From contig NC_092702.1 of assembly GCF_964275005.1 (NCBI RefSeq), forward strand, positions 9,328,830 through 9,392,829: DNA of 64,000 nt. The letters run 5' to 3'. The notes under the pieces are model-generated. The model did not search any database and was not told where the DNA came from. It worked only from the letters and a program-made list of their open reading frames with translations. Shown piece by piece: positions 10,300 through 20,300 of this stretch. Made by a program: the position numbers and the translations under genes. The DNA comes from Diadema setosum (Eukaryota; Echinodermata; Echinoidea; Diadematoida; Diadematidae). How positions within the stretch are numbered: position 1 is the first letter of the stretch; every line of letters starts with the position of its first letter.

Positions 10300-11335
10300 A
10301 GGTATAACCGACGAAGATAAATGAGCACATCACACACTGTGAAAAAGAGAAGCATGGAGAAGAAAAAAATGAAAAAAGCCGGAGCCCGAACTTGTAAGAA
10401 TGAAGAAGTTGGAGATCGATCGCTTACTATTTATCGTGCCTCCCCAACGATCGCAGAGGTGTATGGAGAAGTACCGGTAAGTGAAGTCAGATTGAGTGGA
10501 CTAAAAGTTGACCGGTGTACCTTTGTTGAACGGTGTTCACGAGTAGGTGAAAATGAACTGCAAATATCATCGAACCATGAATCATCTGAACTCATTCCGT
10601 CGTTGCTTGATGTGGAGATTGCTTTAAGAAAGACTTTGCATGTACGGTTGACATGATTATCACATTTAGTGTTAAAATGTTTTACATGGAGGGTTCTTAA
10701 AACATTTAAGGTCCTTATTACATTGAAGATTTACGTATTAGATTTAGAGTTGATTTTAATATTTTTTTAGACATTTTATACATTTTTATACATTTAGGGC
10801 GGATATCAAAGTTAGGGTTTAGGTATAACCGACGAAGATAAATGAGCACATCACACACTGTGAAAAAGAGAAGCATGGAGAATAAAAAATGGAAAAGGCC
10901 GGAGCCCGAACTGGTGAAAATGAAGAAGTTGGAGATCGATCGCTTACTATTTCTCGTGCCTCCCCAGCGATCGCAGAGGTCGATGGAGAAGTACCGGTAA
11001 GTGAAGTCAGATTGAGTGGACTAAAAGTTGACCGGTGTACCTTTGTTGAACGGTGTTCACGAGTAGGTGAAAATGAACTGCAAATATCATCGAACCATGA
11101 ATCATCTGAACTCATTCCGTCGTTGTTTGATGTGGAGATTGCTTTAAGAAAGACTTTGCATGTACGGTTGACATGATTATCACATTTAGTGTTAAAATGT
11201 TTTACATGGAGGGTTCTTAACACATTTAAGGTCGTTATTACATTGAATTAAGATTTACGTATTAGATTTAGAGTTGGTTTTAATTTTTTTTTATACATTT
11301 CATACATTTTTATACATTTAGGGTGGATGTTACAG

Positions 11336-12104
11336 TTAGGGTTCCTCACCGCGGTCGGTACGGGTCGGGCGCAACAAAAGTTGGTAGAAATGTGTGGGGA
11401 ATTGTTCTGAGCAATGCAGTAACTTGCTATCGAGACACTGTGGAGAGCTACTGAAGTAAGATATTGTGGACATTTTCGAACTGACTGTCATGAAAGGATT
11501 ACAACATGGATGATATCGTATGGGTGCCATGGTGATACTCTTGTAGGGAAACAAGGACTGAGGGAGACCAACACCAACCATCTTGCAAATATTGTCAACA
11601 TAAATAAGTCCTTGACTCTTTGCTCATTCGAGTCGCGGTTCTAATTGCTCGACTCATACGTCAGCAATGTTGACAATCTGCAGAAGGTATATAAACGATA
11701 GAAAAGTAACACTATAACATATATACAAGTTCCTCTATTAGGTATAACCGACGAAGATATAAAGACCTGGTTTGGCAGTCTTATCGAAAGGAATGAACAT
11801 CTCGAGGACTGGACTGAAAACATGAAGCCACTGATGGATGTCAAGAAGCCTAATTTGTCTGTCAACAAGAAGAAGTACCAGGAACTCTACTACCAGGAGT
11901 TGTTTGGAGGACTGGAGGCAGAGAGCTTATAGGGGACCTTCGGGAGATGTCCAGCCGTATTTAAAAAATCATTCAGTTGACTGTGCAATTATTGTTTTGT
12001 TGTTGTTTTTATACGGAAAGTATAAAACAAAACAAAAAATCAGGGCACGCAAGCACATACATAAACACATGCACAAATCCCGACATGTATACTTTCAGTG
12101 TTAA
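11336..12104 (+). repeat. Array edge: unrelated spacer and a truncated type-B cassette
   Basis: From 11336 to about 11735 the sequence differs from the array and no gene is apparent. At 11740 the shared words 'ggtataaccgacgaagatat' return, followed by a type-B core (ITDEDIKTWFGSLIERNEHL, WTENMKPLMDVKKPN, then KKKYQELY). It breaks off at about 11955 in unrelated AT-rich DNA. This is the last cassette on the right. Confidence 0.7.
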
Positions 12105-12438
12105 TGGATTTCCAATGACTAAAATCGTTATCAATTGAAAATTTGTCGAACGCTTTCCATAGAAACTATCATGCGATCGACTCGTACACTTCTGATTATG
12201 ATAAATATAGGTTTGAACAAAGGTAACATTTCCTTTCTTTTCAGCTATCTCCTATTTCATATCTGTTATGATGCCTTACCTTAACCTTTATCAGGGTCGC
12301 TGAGTGGTACTGCACAGTCTCCACCTCTGGCGGTCACAACCGAGAGTCTGGGTCGTGGCACAGCTATTCCCTGTCCATTTGCGTGAAATATTGAGACCTA
12401 CATTCTTATGGGAAAAAAAAAACAATGACATAAACACC
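12105..12438. other. No feature seen
   Basis: Ordinary AT-rich intergenic sequence. No open frame, repeat or RNA gene could be supported. Confidence 0.5.
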
Positions 12439-12741
12439 CAGAGACTCCAACCCCAAGCACCTTCTGATCTGGAGATTCTCCCGCCTGAAACCCTTAGCAA
12501 ACGGGAGACTCCAACTTGATGTGTGAGAAGCGCTAAATTCCCAGGGTTCTAGATGCTCTCTGGCGCTATCTAAGGCTTATTTCTTCAACATACGATAGAA
12601 ATAAGTAAGAAATTCTTTCCAACGGGAGACAAAGAGCCAGGGCGGGAGAAATTAAATCTCAAGCGGGAGAACGGGAGATTTTGCAAAAATGGGTTTTCGG
12701 CGGGAGATCTCCCGTCGAAAACGGGAGAGTTGGAGTCTCTG
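12439..12741. mobile_element. hAT-like MITE (CAGAGACTCCAAC ends)
   Basis: A 303-bp element with inverted ends CAGAGACTCCAAC and GTTGGAGTCTCTG, flanked on both sides by 'aacacc'. Inside are repeated 'cgggaga' words in both orientations (cgggagattctcccg, cgggagatctcccg), so the element can fold heavily on itself. The CAGAG end fits the hAT superfamily. It has no coding capacity. Confidence 0.7.
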
Positions 12742-13238
12742 AACACCAGTCTTGGATGAGCGCACTTGGGAACTGCCCCCAAGGCCCTGCCCAAGCCCTC
12801 TTTTCATCCCGTAGGATCAGGCGAGGAGTTAGTTCCTGGCACTCTTATTTCTGCGGGGTACAATTTTGACTCATAAATAATTTGACTTGAGAGGTAAGTA
12901 ACTTGCTCTCCTACTAACTTTGACTCACTTTGAGCAAATTCTTTTCTTGTAATACCGCATCATTTGAAGTAAACATGGCATAACCAAAAAACAACATCCG
13001 AATCACTACAACTTGAACTGCGTTTGACTGCCATTGCAGCTGACGCCATTTCTAGTCAAAACATACTCCGCCAAATTTGGGCTGACAAATAAGAGTGTGA
13101 AGGTTCAGAAGTAAGTTCTTCTCTCTACAGTTTTTGCAATGGAAGAAACTCACTTCTGAACATAGTTAAGAAATGTTAATTTAAAGAAATTGTTCAGTTT
13201 TGGTTGAGACCTTATTTCAGGTTTCAAACATTTTTTTA
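12742..13238. other. No gene seen
   Basis: Intergenic sequence without supportable features. Confidence 0.5.
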
Positions 13239-13310
13239 AAGAAGTTTCTGAGTGCGTTTCAAAATGTTTCAGGTCTCAATTTCATTTTGAAACGCACTAA
13301 GAAACTTCTT
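13239..13310. repeat. 28-bp inverted repeat hairpin
   Basis: aagaagtttctgagtgcg... at 13239-13265 is mirrored exactly by ...cgcactaagaaacttctt at 13283-13310, apart from one base, with a loop of about 17 bases. It is either a tiny fold-back element or the remains of MITE ends. Confidence 0.7.
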
Positions 13311-13313
13311 CCT

Positions 13314-13414
13314 CTCTCCCCACTCTCCCCTCTTCCTCTTTCTCTCTCTCTCTCTCTTTCTCCCCTCTCTCTTCCTCTCTCTCTCTCCTCCCCAACACAC
13401 ACACACACACACAC
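13314..13414. repeat. (CT)n then (CA)n low-complexity tract
   Basis: Polypyrimidine CT/CCT run followed by about nine CA units. It carries a long chance open frame that should be ignored. Confidence 0.85.
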
Positions 13415-13441
13415 AATCTCTCTTTTTCAGCTTTTTTCTTT

Positions 13442-13691
13442 ATATGAAGAGCTTGTTCGCAAAACCGATAAGTCCATATTTGCCAAATGGAGATATTTGT
13501 GATTAAAGGTCAAGAATAATAAAGAGAACAAGAAAATGTTTGCTTCTTTTGACCATAACTACAAAAATGTACCTTAATATGGAGTGAAAAATATATCATC
13601 TAAAAGGTATTATTTTGTACTTTATGACAGAGACCGTACTTCAAAATCTTAAAAATGGACTTATCGGTTTTTGCGAACAAACTCTTCATAT
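13442..13691. mobile_element. MITE-like inverted-repeat element, ~250 bp
   Basis: Ends at 13442-13477 (atgaagagcttgttcgc..., ...ccgataagtccat) are mirrored at 13655-13691 (atggacttatcgg..., ...gcgaacaaactcttcat). The arms are about 36 bp with two or three mismatches. No coding sequence lies between them. The superfamily is not clear. Confidence 0.65.
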
Positions 13692-14063
13692 GTTTTATTG
13701 CATCAACAAAATCATGATATATACAAAATATTACAAATGCTTAGACAAATTTATGGGCGAAATCAAACATGAACTTCAGATATGAAGCTCGATATTAACC
13801 AATTGATAAAGAGAGCAATGCTTGTATACATAAATACTCATCTGCTTACGGCGAGACGGACGCCGGGCGAAGGGCAATCGCAACAGCTCACTTGAGTCTT
13901 CGGATCAGGTGAGCCAAAAATAGGAGGCACCGCTTGATTTTTCTAGTTTGCACATACGATATGGTAACGATATACTCAGAAAATGTCAATATCTTATTTT
14001 CATAAAACAGAACATCTGTATGCAAGGGATCTGCAGGAAGTTGAGAAATATTTTTCGCGAAGG

Positions 14064-14370
14064 TTTTTTTTTTTTTTTTTTTTTTTGGTTTTTTTTCCTC
14101 TCTTCTTCTCTCCTTCTCCCCCTATCTTCCTCCCTCTCTCTCCCCACCCCCCTCTTCCTCTCCTTCCTCTCTTCCTCTCTCCTTCTCCCCCTATCTTCCT
14201 CCCTCTCTCTCCCCACCCCCCTCTTCCTCTCCTTCCTCTCTCTCTCTCTCTCTCATTCTCCCCCTATCTTCCTCCCTCTCTCTCCCCACCCCCCTCTTCC
14301 TCTCCCCCTCTCTCTTAAGCTCTCTCTCTCCCCTATCTCTCTCCCTCCCTCTCTCCCTCTCCCTCTTCAT
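14064..14370. repeat. Polypyrimidine tract with imperfect ~70-bp tandem copies
   Basis: Poly-T, then about 300 bases of almost pure C/T on the + strand. The block 'ccctatcttcctccctctctctccccaccccc' appears three times. Such homopyrimidine runs can form triplex DNA. The long frames across it (PPSLPL-type) are composition artefacts. Confidence 0.85.
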
Positions 14371-14703
14371 CGCGCTACTAGGGCTCTCTTCACCATGCAG
14401 CGAGAGGGCCTTGACAAAAGGCTGAAGTGCGGCCGGAGGCGCAGACGCTCGCGAAGGAGAATGTGGCGCCTGGCTAGTCGACACATAAAAATGGGGGTGG
14501 CAGCGCAGTGCGTGGAGGGATATCACGCTCTCATGAAATTACTGTAACAACTGTAAACAAGCATAACCAGGCATAAAGAAAGATATGATGAGTTACAAAA
14601 CTGAAGACAAAGCACAAATGGAAAACAGACCTAGCAGATTGTGACAAAGAAAAGATAAAGGGCTGCCAGGGGCAAGAAAATATCACACATCTTCTGCTGT
14701 ACT

Positions 14704-14882
14704 GGGCCCCGTTGCAAGAAAGTTGCAATAAATTGCAAATAATTGCTAATTTTGAAACAACCATTCTGATTGGCTCAGGGTCTGCCCTATTAAGAAGACA
14801 TGCATGCAACAATGATTTTGATTGGCCAGTGACAATCAGTTGCAAGTTGCGTTTAAACGCAAAGTTTCTAGCAACGGGGCCC
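14704..14882. mobile_element. MITE with GGGCCCCGTTGC ends
   Basis: A 179-bp element with inverted ends gggccccgttgcaagaaa and tttctagcaacggggccc, differing at one base. Internal words 'gttgcaa' and 'ttgcaac' are also paired. No convincing target duplication was found. Confidence 0.75.
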
Positions 14883-14941
14883 TGCACCCCGTTAACAACT
14901 ATACGTATATAAAATCGGCACATTAATAGCACATACATTAT

Positions 14942-15097
14942 GGGTCAATCCACGTCAAATCAACCAGTGCTTTAACGACCCCTTTGATTTTCTTTTAACT
15001 CGTACCAAATGTTCCAATAGAAGGGTTAGGAATACAGCATTGGTTGATTTGACGTGGATTGACCCTTATAACTGGTTGATTTGACGTGGATTGACCC
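14942..15097. repeat. 25-bp inverted repeat, one left and two right arms
   Basis: gggtcaatccacgtcaaatc... at 14942-14966 is matched by its perfect reverse complement at 15041-15065 and again at 15073-15097. It looks like a 124-bp MITE with a duplicated right end. Confidence 0.75.
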
Positions 15098-15246
15098 TTA
15101 TAACAGCAGCACAGTGAATCAACCATGCATTCGTGTAGGGAATAATGAATGAGTATTACATGCAAGTATGACTTCCATAAAGGTAGCTATTTTTTATCAT
15201 GTGTATTATTTAATAACATAAGTATACACATGATTTTTTTTTTTCA

Positions 15247-15634
15247 TTAGGCGTTTTTACATCAGCCCGATGTTTCGAAATCACGCGCTATTATCTGACT
15301 TGGGAAATTTACCCAATCACGAAATAGCGCGCTATTTGATAATGTTAAAACAACTCGAGAAATTAGCGTGATGCATCCCATCATGCCTAGCGTGTGTGAC
15401 CCGATCGATCGAGGCAAAAACTGCACACAAATCATGAGGAATTTTGGAGAGGGCACACAAATTACTGATGCTGTTTGCACATACTCAGCTGTCGAATTAG
15501 CCCGAAAAAAAAAATGCGGACTAATTCTCTTCGGGCTGATGCATGTGAATAAGAAATGAAATTGCGCTGTAATTCGCAATCGCGAAAAATATCTTGAGCT
15601 TGGATTTTTCTCGGGCTGATGTGAAAACGCCTAC
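15247..15634. mobile_element. MITE, TA target site, TAGGCGTTTTYACATCAG ends
   Basis: Inverted ends ggcgtttttacatcagcccga and tcgggctgatgtgaaaacgcc differ at one base. Each is bordered by TA, consistent with TA duplication as in Tc1/mariner-type elements. Inside, a second pair ('gaattagcccga' and 'ttcgggctgatgcatgtg') repeats the end sequence. Length is about 385 bp; it is non-coding. Confidence 0.75.
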
Positions 15635-16065
15635 TGAGTTTTTAGTGATCTAACAGGATTACAATTTAATTGTAATTAAAAGCATCACATAAAAATTCGA
15701 GATAATAAAATACTACTACTAATAAACAATAATATAAAATGAAGTCAACAAATTACAGAAAATCAAAGCAAAGCAGCATAGAATGAAATCAACAAGAATG
15801 TTGAGCATTACACTGGTACATTATTTGAAAAACAGCCCTAAGAGATATCAGAGAGCATCAAGTCGCCCTTAGGACGACCTCAGAAGAACTTACCAGATTC
15901 CACATGAGATAATTATTAAACAGCATGTTATTGAAACAATCACATGTATACATAACAAAATGGCTAAACCATTTTATACGTGGAACCAAGTAGATGCCCC
16001 TACACATGAATGTTACAAAATCATAGTGGAAGATCGCAGCTAAGAAAAGAGAAATATGCACCAGA
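15635..16065. other. 3' flank of the minus-strand transposase-like gene
   Basis: AT-rich sequence downstream of the minus-strand gene. I see no canonical AATAAA for that gene and no clear terminal inverted repeat. Confidence 0.4.
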
Positions 16066-19000
16066 CTACGGTCTTGCCAAAAATCTAACATCATTGTTTT
16101 CGTAGTCTTCTAAAATTGGCCCCACCCAAGAATTTTCAAGCTCGCCTTCCTCGTCCTCCATCTCCTCGTATATCACAAGACATTCCTGTTCCCTTCTTAA
16201 AGACGAAATCACTCCCCTGAACCAGACTAGCTCACCGTCAACCTCAAACCTATGCATAATATTCCTGCCAATTATGTCCTCAATGACAAATTCCGCTAAT
16301 TTCATGTCCCCGTTCTGAAAGTCTTCTTCAATTTCTCTTCTGGTGTATTCATATGCAGTTTGCGGTTCGCTGTCGTAGATAAGTCTCAAACCTTTTCTAC
16401 ACTTGCTGATTACAGTTGCTCTGTACCATCCCTCATCCCCATCCTCTGCAACAGTCAAATGGTCAACTATCTTACCCACTAAGTTTTCATACTTCATTTC
16501 AGAACCCTTCAATCTCTCCTTCTTCCCTCGACTCTCTGCTTTCCTTCTCTTCTCTTCTACCTTTCTCTTGTATTCCCCAATCTTCTCCTCTGAGGCACAA
16601 ACAAAGGCATAATCAGCCTCCTGTTCATTCTCTACCCTTTCTCCCCTCTCATTAGATTCCCTTATGATCTCAAGAACACTCTCTTTCAGTTCTTCCATAC
16701 TCTTCTTTCGGCCCTTTTCACTTAAGTTCAACCTGCCCTTCACATTCTTCTCTTGGAACACATGTCTCCTAGCTTGCAGTTGCGCTTGCAACATCTCCAC
16801 ACAAGTCTTCTCACTCGCTCCTTGCATCTTCTCGTCTACCTCACGCTCTGATAACCATATCCCTCCACACTTAGCCACAGCATCAGCATACACCTTTTCA
16901 CTTTTTACGCGTTTTTTTACTTCGCGTTCTTCGGCCTGCTGCTGTTTGCTTTTTCGCTTTTCAGTTCTTTCTTCCCACAGCCGCTTCGCTCGCTTCGCGT
17001 ACTCCTCTTTCTGCGCTTTCACACTCCTTCGCGCATACTCCATCAACTCTTCTCTCTCAGTGACGGCTAGCCCTTTCCTCCATTCGCTTGTCTTATTTTT
17101 CACACCCATGATAATGCCCTCGTACACTAACATACTTGCGGAAGGCTTCAAGCGCATAAGCCTGTCCAACATACCAAAATCCCGTTCTACCCCTACATTT
17201 GTCTTGGGCACACTCTCAGTCTCTCTCTTTCGCTCTTCTCCCATCTCGGCGTACTTCCCAGAACCCAGATGATCCATCAACATGCTTTCAGTGACCTGGC
17301 AGAAAGTAAGGAACACAAGTTCCAGAATTTGCTTGGTCATCTCATCTAGTTCTGCATTTGGGGTCACCAAAGACATGAAGATAGGATCATCTGGGTTGTG
17401 TTTGCCTTCGAACGCCACAGCTTCCCCCCGCATGAACTGAGTGGCGTCATTAGCCCAGTTCACAAAACAAGCATGCAAATTCGAGTAGTGGGCACTCATG
17501 TCCACGATATGGCCTGCCTCGTTAATTACTCGCCACAACGGAGCAGTGACCAGCTTATCTATCAGTCCTAGTGCTCGTGTGGCTGCTAAGTACTGGGTGA
17601 CATGTAAGTCGGCGTCGACCGCTCTCAAAAGATTGTTGTCTTTTGCATGTTCAGCGAAAAATTCTTTCAGGTGGGACAGAAGGAAATAGACCCCAGCACC
17701 GTTATGGAAAAGAATATTAAATCTATTCCCATGGAAGGGTGCAAGAGGGACATGTTCAACACCCTTTGACTTCAGAAAAGACCTGAATTCCACAGGCTTT
17801 CCGGACCTCTCACATCCACGGTCCTGCACGGACTTGCAAATGGTCCGCACTAAGCGAACAGTCCCACACTCACCACTCTCGACATGCATCCCACTTAGTG
17901 ACTCAGCTCCTACTCTATCATCCCCGAATATCATTTTCTCCCACGCCTGAATGGTCTTGCTTGCATAATCTGCTAAACCCACTACATAGTGCAGTCCGCA
18001 GAAAAAATTGTTCATTGATTTGAATTGCTCCTTTTCATCGGAGTTCATTTCTTCCCACCCATCTACTATTTCCGGCAAAATGTTTTGCCGGTATTCCTTG
18101 AGCAGTTCGTTGAATTTTTTTTCTGCCACATGGCGATCACTCATTGTGTTCTTTATGTTGCGAATTATCTTGTTAACACCTTGGGTGGATCCTGGCATGT
18201 CACTTATTTCATGCAGGAGTCCAAGGAGTGTGTCTAATGTTGTTTGGGCAGTACCACCCACGCTTTCCCCCATTCCAATCATCATACTCGAGCTGCCCCC
18301 ATCTGAACCCTTATAAATATCAAACGCTGAATAATGGTGCCCGAATTTTGTTGTGGCGTCGCTCGATAGAGTAGTATTCTCTTCTTCCTGCAAAACCCTT
18401 GCGACTTGAATTTGAGAAAGTTTTCTCCCTTCATAAAGCATTTCCGTTGCGGTGGTTTTCTTGGGAAGTTTAATGTTCTCGACGTCTAGGTCAGTAAGCC
18501 CCCCTAAGACCGTCCTAACCACTCCCTCACAATTTCTAGTGCTTACACTGTATTTCGCCAACAGGTCTTGGTAAACAGCCCTTACTCTTGTATCATACAG
18601 TCCCTGTTCTTTGAATGCAACGTGCTCCTTTTCACGAGCATTCAAGCTTTGCGCTGCTTTCAATTCCTCTCGCAATTGTCTGACTTCTTTCGTCATAGAG
18701 GAAATTTTAGAATCCTTTGCCCTCATCTTTCCATGCATCTTCTCTCTCTTCCTTCTCTCCCCTTGCACCCTATATCTCTCCCGCCTTTGCATTCTCTTTC
18801 TCCATTTCTTCATCACTTTGATTCTACGCTGAAATTTTGATCTTTCTCGCTCAACTTTCTCTCTTTCTGCCAAATGCATTTCCCTCTCACCAGCAAGCTT
18901 TTCTTCCATACGTTCTAGCGTTACCCTAGCATCCCGTAGCTCAACTCTGCACTGTTCTAATGCCTCCTCGCGTACGCTGCCATCGTGCGATGTTGCTGAC

Positions 19001-19986
19001 GTACTCCCACTACCCGCCTGGCCCTGGATTGCTAGTCTACATTCCGCAAGTTTTTGTTTGAGCGTACTTATTTCGTTTTCTCTCGCTCTCTTCGTCTTCA
19101 AATACATACTCGCATCCCTCGCAGCTCTCTCACACGAATCCCGTAATTCGGCAGCCGTCTTTTTCTGCGACTGCAAGCGCTTCATCAAATCTTTTAGCTC
19201 CCTTTGAAAACGTTGACACTTTCTACGTTCGGAGATATACCTTGATTTCACTACATTAAGTTCCCATCTTAATCTCTCAATTTCCTGAAGAGCTTCGTCT
19301 AATTTAACAGATCCCCTCCCTCCTACTGTTTCCCTTCTTCTCTTCTCTCTCTCACCTTGCGATATCCCGATTTCCCCCTCTATTGTCTCCCTTCTTCTCT
19401 TTCCTCTCATTCTTTCCTCCACTGGAGGCCCCACCCTTTCTTCTCCTCCAGCCCCACCTGCCCTCCCTCTCTCCCCTTCTATTTCAACTCCTTCCACCTC
19501 TCCTGTTCCCTGTCCTTCCTCCTCTCCTTGCTCCCTTTCTCCCTCTTCTCTTTCTCCATCCCTCACTCTCGCCCTTCTACCACCTTCAAATCGAAAAAGT
19601 GTTCTTAAGAACACCCTCAATGTCTCCACACCACGTGCTCTCTTATTCTTCCTCAACCTTCGATCTTCATCAACCAGCCTCTCTACCTTCCTTCGAATGC
19701 CGGGATTGTCTTCCTTAGCAATCTCGACATCGAATAACGCTTGAATTAGACTACATATTATGTTCGCATGGTATTTACGCCTTTTTACCCACTTCCACAA
19801 CTCCAAAACAACACCGTTCACCAGAAGTACACCATTCAACTTGGTCCATTCGATCGGTCTCTCGTTTGCGATCCCCTCCAGAACATCTTCTCTTATTCCC
19901 AAATCGTCACACACAGGCATATCACTCACAGTAGAACTCATACTTACCTCAGCTTCCGATGCATACATACCTTGATCTTGTGCCAT
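16066..19986 (-). CDS. Large transposase-like protein, coiled coil plus two Tudor-like repeats
   Basis: A single uninterrupted 1,306-codon frame. The ATG has a good context (cgggATGG). Residues ~225-460 are rich in K/R/E and predict long coiled coils. The core ~480-970 resembles a widespread, poorly named group of animal transposase-like proteins: SSDATTKFGHHY (D543), NTMSDRH (D617), NNFFCGLHYVVGLADYA (~659-675), FHGNRFNILFHNGAG (~751-765), then ERDFGMLDRLMRLKPSAS (~934-951) and NKTSEWRKGL. The spaced acidic residues suggest an RNase H-type fold; which ones are catalytic is my inference. The C-terminus has two similar blocks, ~1169-1232 (LVGKIVDHL, WYRATV) and ~1238-1306 (IIGRNIMHRF, VWFRGVI), that look like Tudor/chromo-barrel folds. 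The lack of introns and stops argues for a recent or selected gene. A domesticated host gene is the alternative. Confidence 0.65.
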   Translation of the reverse strand: MAQDQGMYASEAEVSMSSTVSDMPVCDDLGIREDVLEGIANERPIEWTKLNGVLLVNGVVLELWKWVKRRKYHANIICSLIQALFDVEIAKEDNPGIRRKVERLVDEDRRLRKNKRARGVETLRVFLRTLFRFEGGRRARVRDGEREEGEREQGEEEGQGTGEVEGVEIEGERGRAGGAGGEERVGPPVEERMRGKRRRETIEGEIGISQGEREKRRRETVGGRGSVKLDEALQEIERLRWELNVVKSRYISERRKCQRFQRELKDLMKRLQSQKKTAAELRDSCERAARDASMYLKTKRARENEISTLKQKLAECRLAIQGQAGSGSTSATSHDGSVREEALEQCRVELRDARVTLERMEEKLAGEREMHLAEREKVERERSKFQRRIKVMKKWRKRMQRRERYRVQGERRKREKMHGKMRAKDSKISSMTKEVRQLREELKAAQSLNAREKEHVAFKEQGLYDTRVRAVYQDLLAKYSVSTRNCEGVVRTVLGGLTDLDVENIKLPKKTTATEMLYEGRKLSQIQVARVLQEEENTTLSSDATTKFGHHYSAFDIYKGSDGGSSSMMIGMGESVGGTAQTTLDTLLGLLHEISDMPGSTQGVNKIIRNIKNTMSDRHVAEKKFNELLKEYRQNILPEIVDGWEEMNSDEKEQFKSMNNFFCGLHYVVGLADYASKTIQAWEKMIFGDDRVGAESLSGMHVESGECGTVRLVRTICKSVQDRGCERSGKPVEFRSFLKSKGVEHVPLAPFHGNRFNILFHNGAGVYFLLSHLKEFFAEHAKDNNLLRAVDADLHVTQYLAATRALGLIDKLVTAPLWRVINEAGHIVDMSAHYSNLHACFVNWANDATQFMRGEAVAFEGKHNPDDPIFMSLVTPNAELDEMTKQILELVFLTFCQVTESMLMDHLGSGKYAEMGEERKRETESVPKTNVGVERDFGMLDRLMRLKPSASMLVYEGIIMGVKNKTSEWRKGLAVTEREELMEYARRSVKAQKEEYAKRAKRLWEERTEKRKSKQQQAEEREVKKRVKSEKVYADAVAKCGGIWLSEREVDEKMQGASEKTCVEMLQAQLQARRHVFQEKNVKGRLNLSEKGRKKSMEELKESVLEIIRESNERGERVENEQEADYAFVCASEEKIGEYKRKVEEKRRKAESRGKKERLKGSEMKYENLVGKIVDHLTVAEDGDEGWYRATVISKCRKGLRLIYDSEPQTAYEYTRREIEEDFQNGDMKLAEFVIEDIIGRNIMHRFEVDGELVWFRGVISSLRREQECLVIYEEMEDEEGELENSWVGPILEDYENNDVRFLARP

Positions 19987-19988
19987 CC

Positions 19989-20300
19989 CGAATTCCTTCT
20001 TTCCGAATATCTTGAAAAAAACAACAGTGAAACACGAAGACCGCCAATGTCAATGATTGTGAAAGCAAATTAAATGCAAGCTGCAATATATATCGGAGCA
20101 GACCGAAATTTAGAAGTGGGAATCTACACACGACGTCATGGAGAGTATTCCCGCCACGGTTTACTGCAAACTGGGTGCCATCCAGCAAAAATTTCGTTTC
20201 TTTCCGAATTCCTCGAATAAACATTAGTGAAATACGAAGATCGCGAATGACTGGGAATGCAAACACAAGCTGCAATATCGGAGCATGATTGAATAGTAAC
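19989..20300 (-). promoter_or_regulatory. Duplicated 5' flank of the transposase-like gene
   Basis: Two related blocks lie side by side just upstream of the minus-strand ATG, at about 19989-20105 and 20198-20290. Shared words include 'agtgaaa.acgaaga.cgc.aatg', 'gcaagctgcaatat' and 'cggagca'. They are diverged but collinear. A promoter or a subterminal repeat of the element would both sit here; the sequence does not decide between them. Confidence 0.45.

Larger units (their letters stand above)
7691..11335 (+). repeat. 520-bp tandem array of exon-like cassettes (types A and B)
   Basis: Units begin with the shared words 'aggtataaccgacgaagata' at 7691, 8211, 8731, 9251, 9775, 10300 and 10821, spaced 520, 520, 520, 524, 525 and 521 bp. 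Six are type A (core from 'aatgagcacatcacacactg'); the one at 9775 is type B. Units at 8211 and 8731 show no difference by eye, so duplication or conversion is recent. In each type-A unit an acceptor-like 'gtttag' precedes the core and a strong donor-like 'accg|gtaagtg' sits inside it. Open frames of 95 to 98 codons exist on both strands of every unit, which for near-identical copies is not independent evidence of coding. Confidence 0.9.

Noticed and set aside
7689-11223. 98- to 134-codon minus-strand frames in every type-A unit
   Set aside because: They are mirror frames of near-identical repeat units; openness in copies is not independent, and no splice or start context supports them.
13948-14547. 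Long frames across the polypyrimidine tract
   Set aside because: They are Ser/Leu/Pro runs caused by C/T-only sequence.
16403-19975. Many plus-strand frames opposite the 1,306-codon gene
   Set aside because: They are complements of its Glu/Lys/Arg-rich codons and show no domains.
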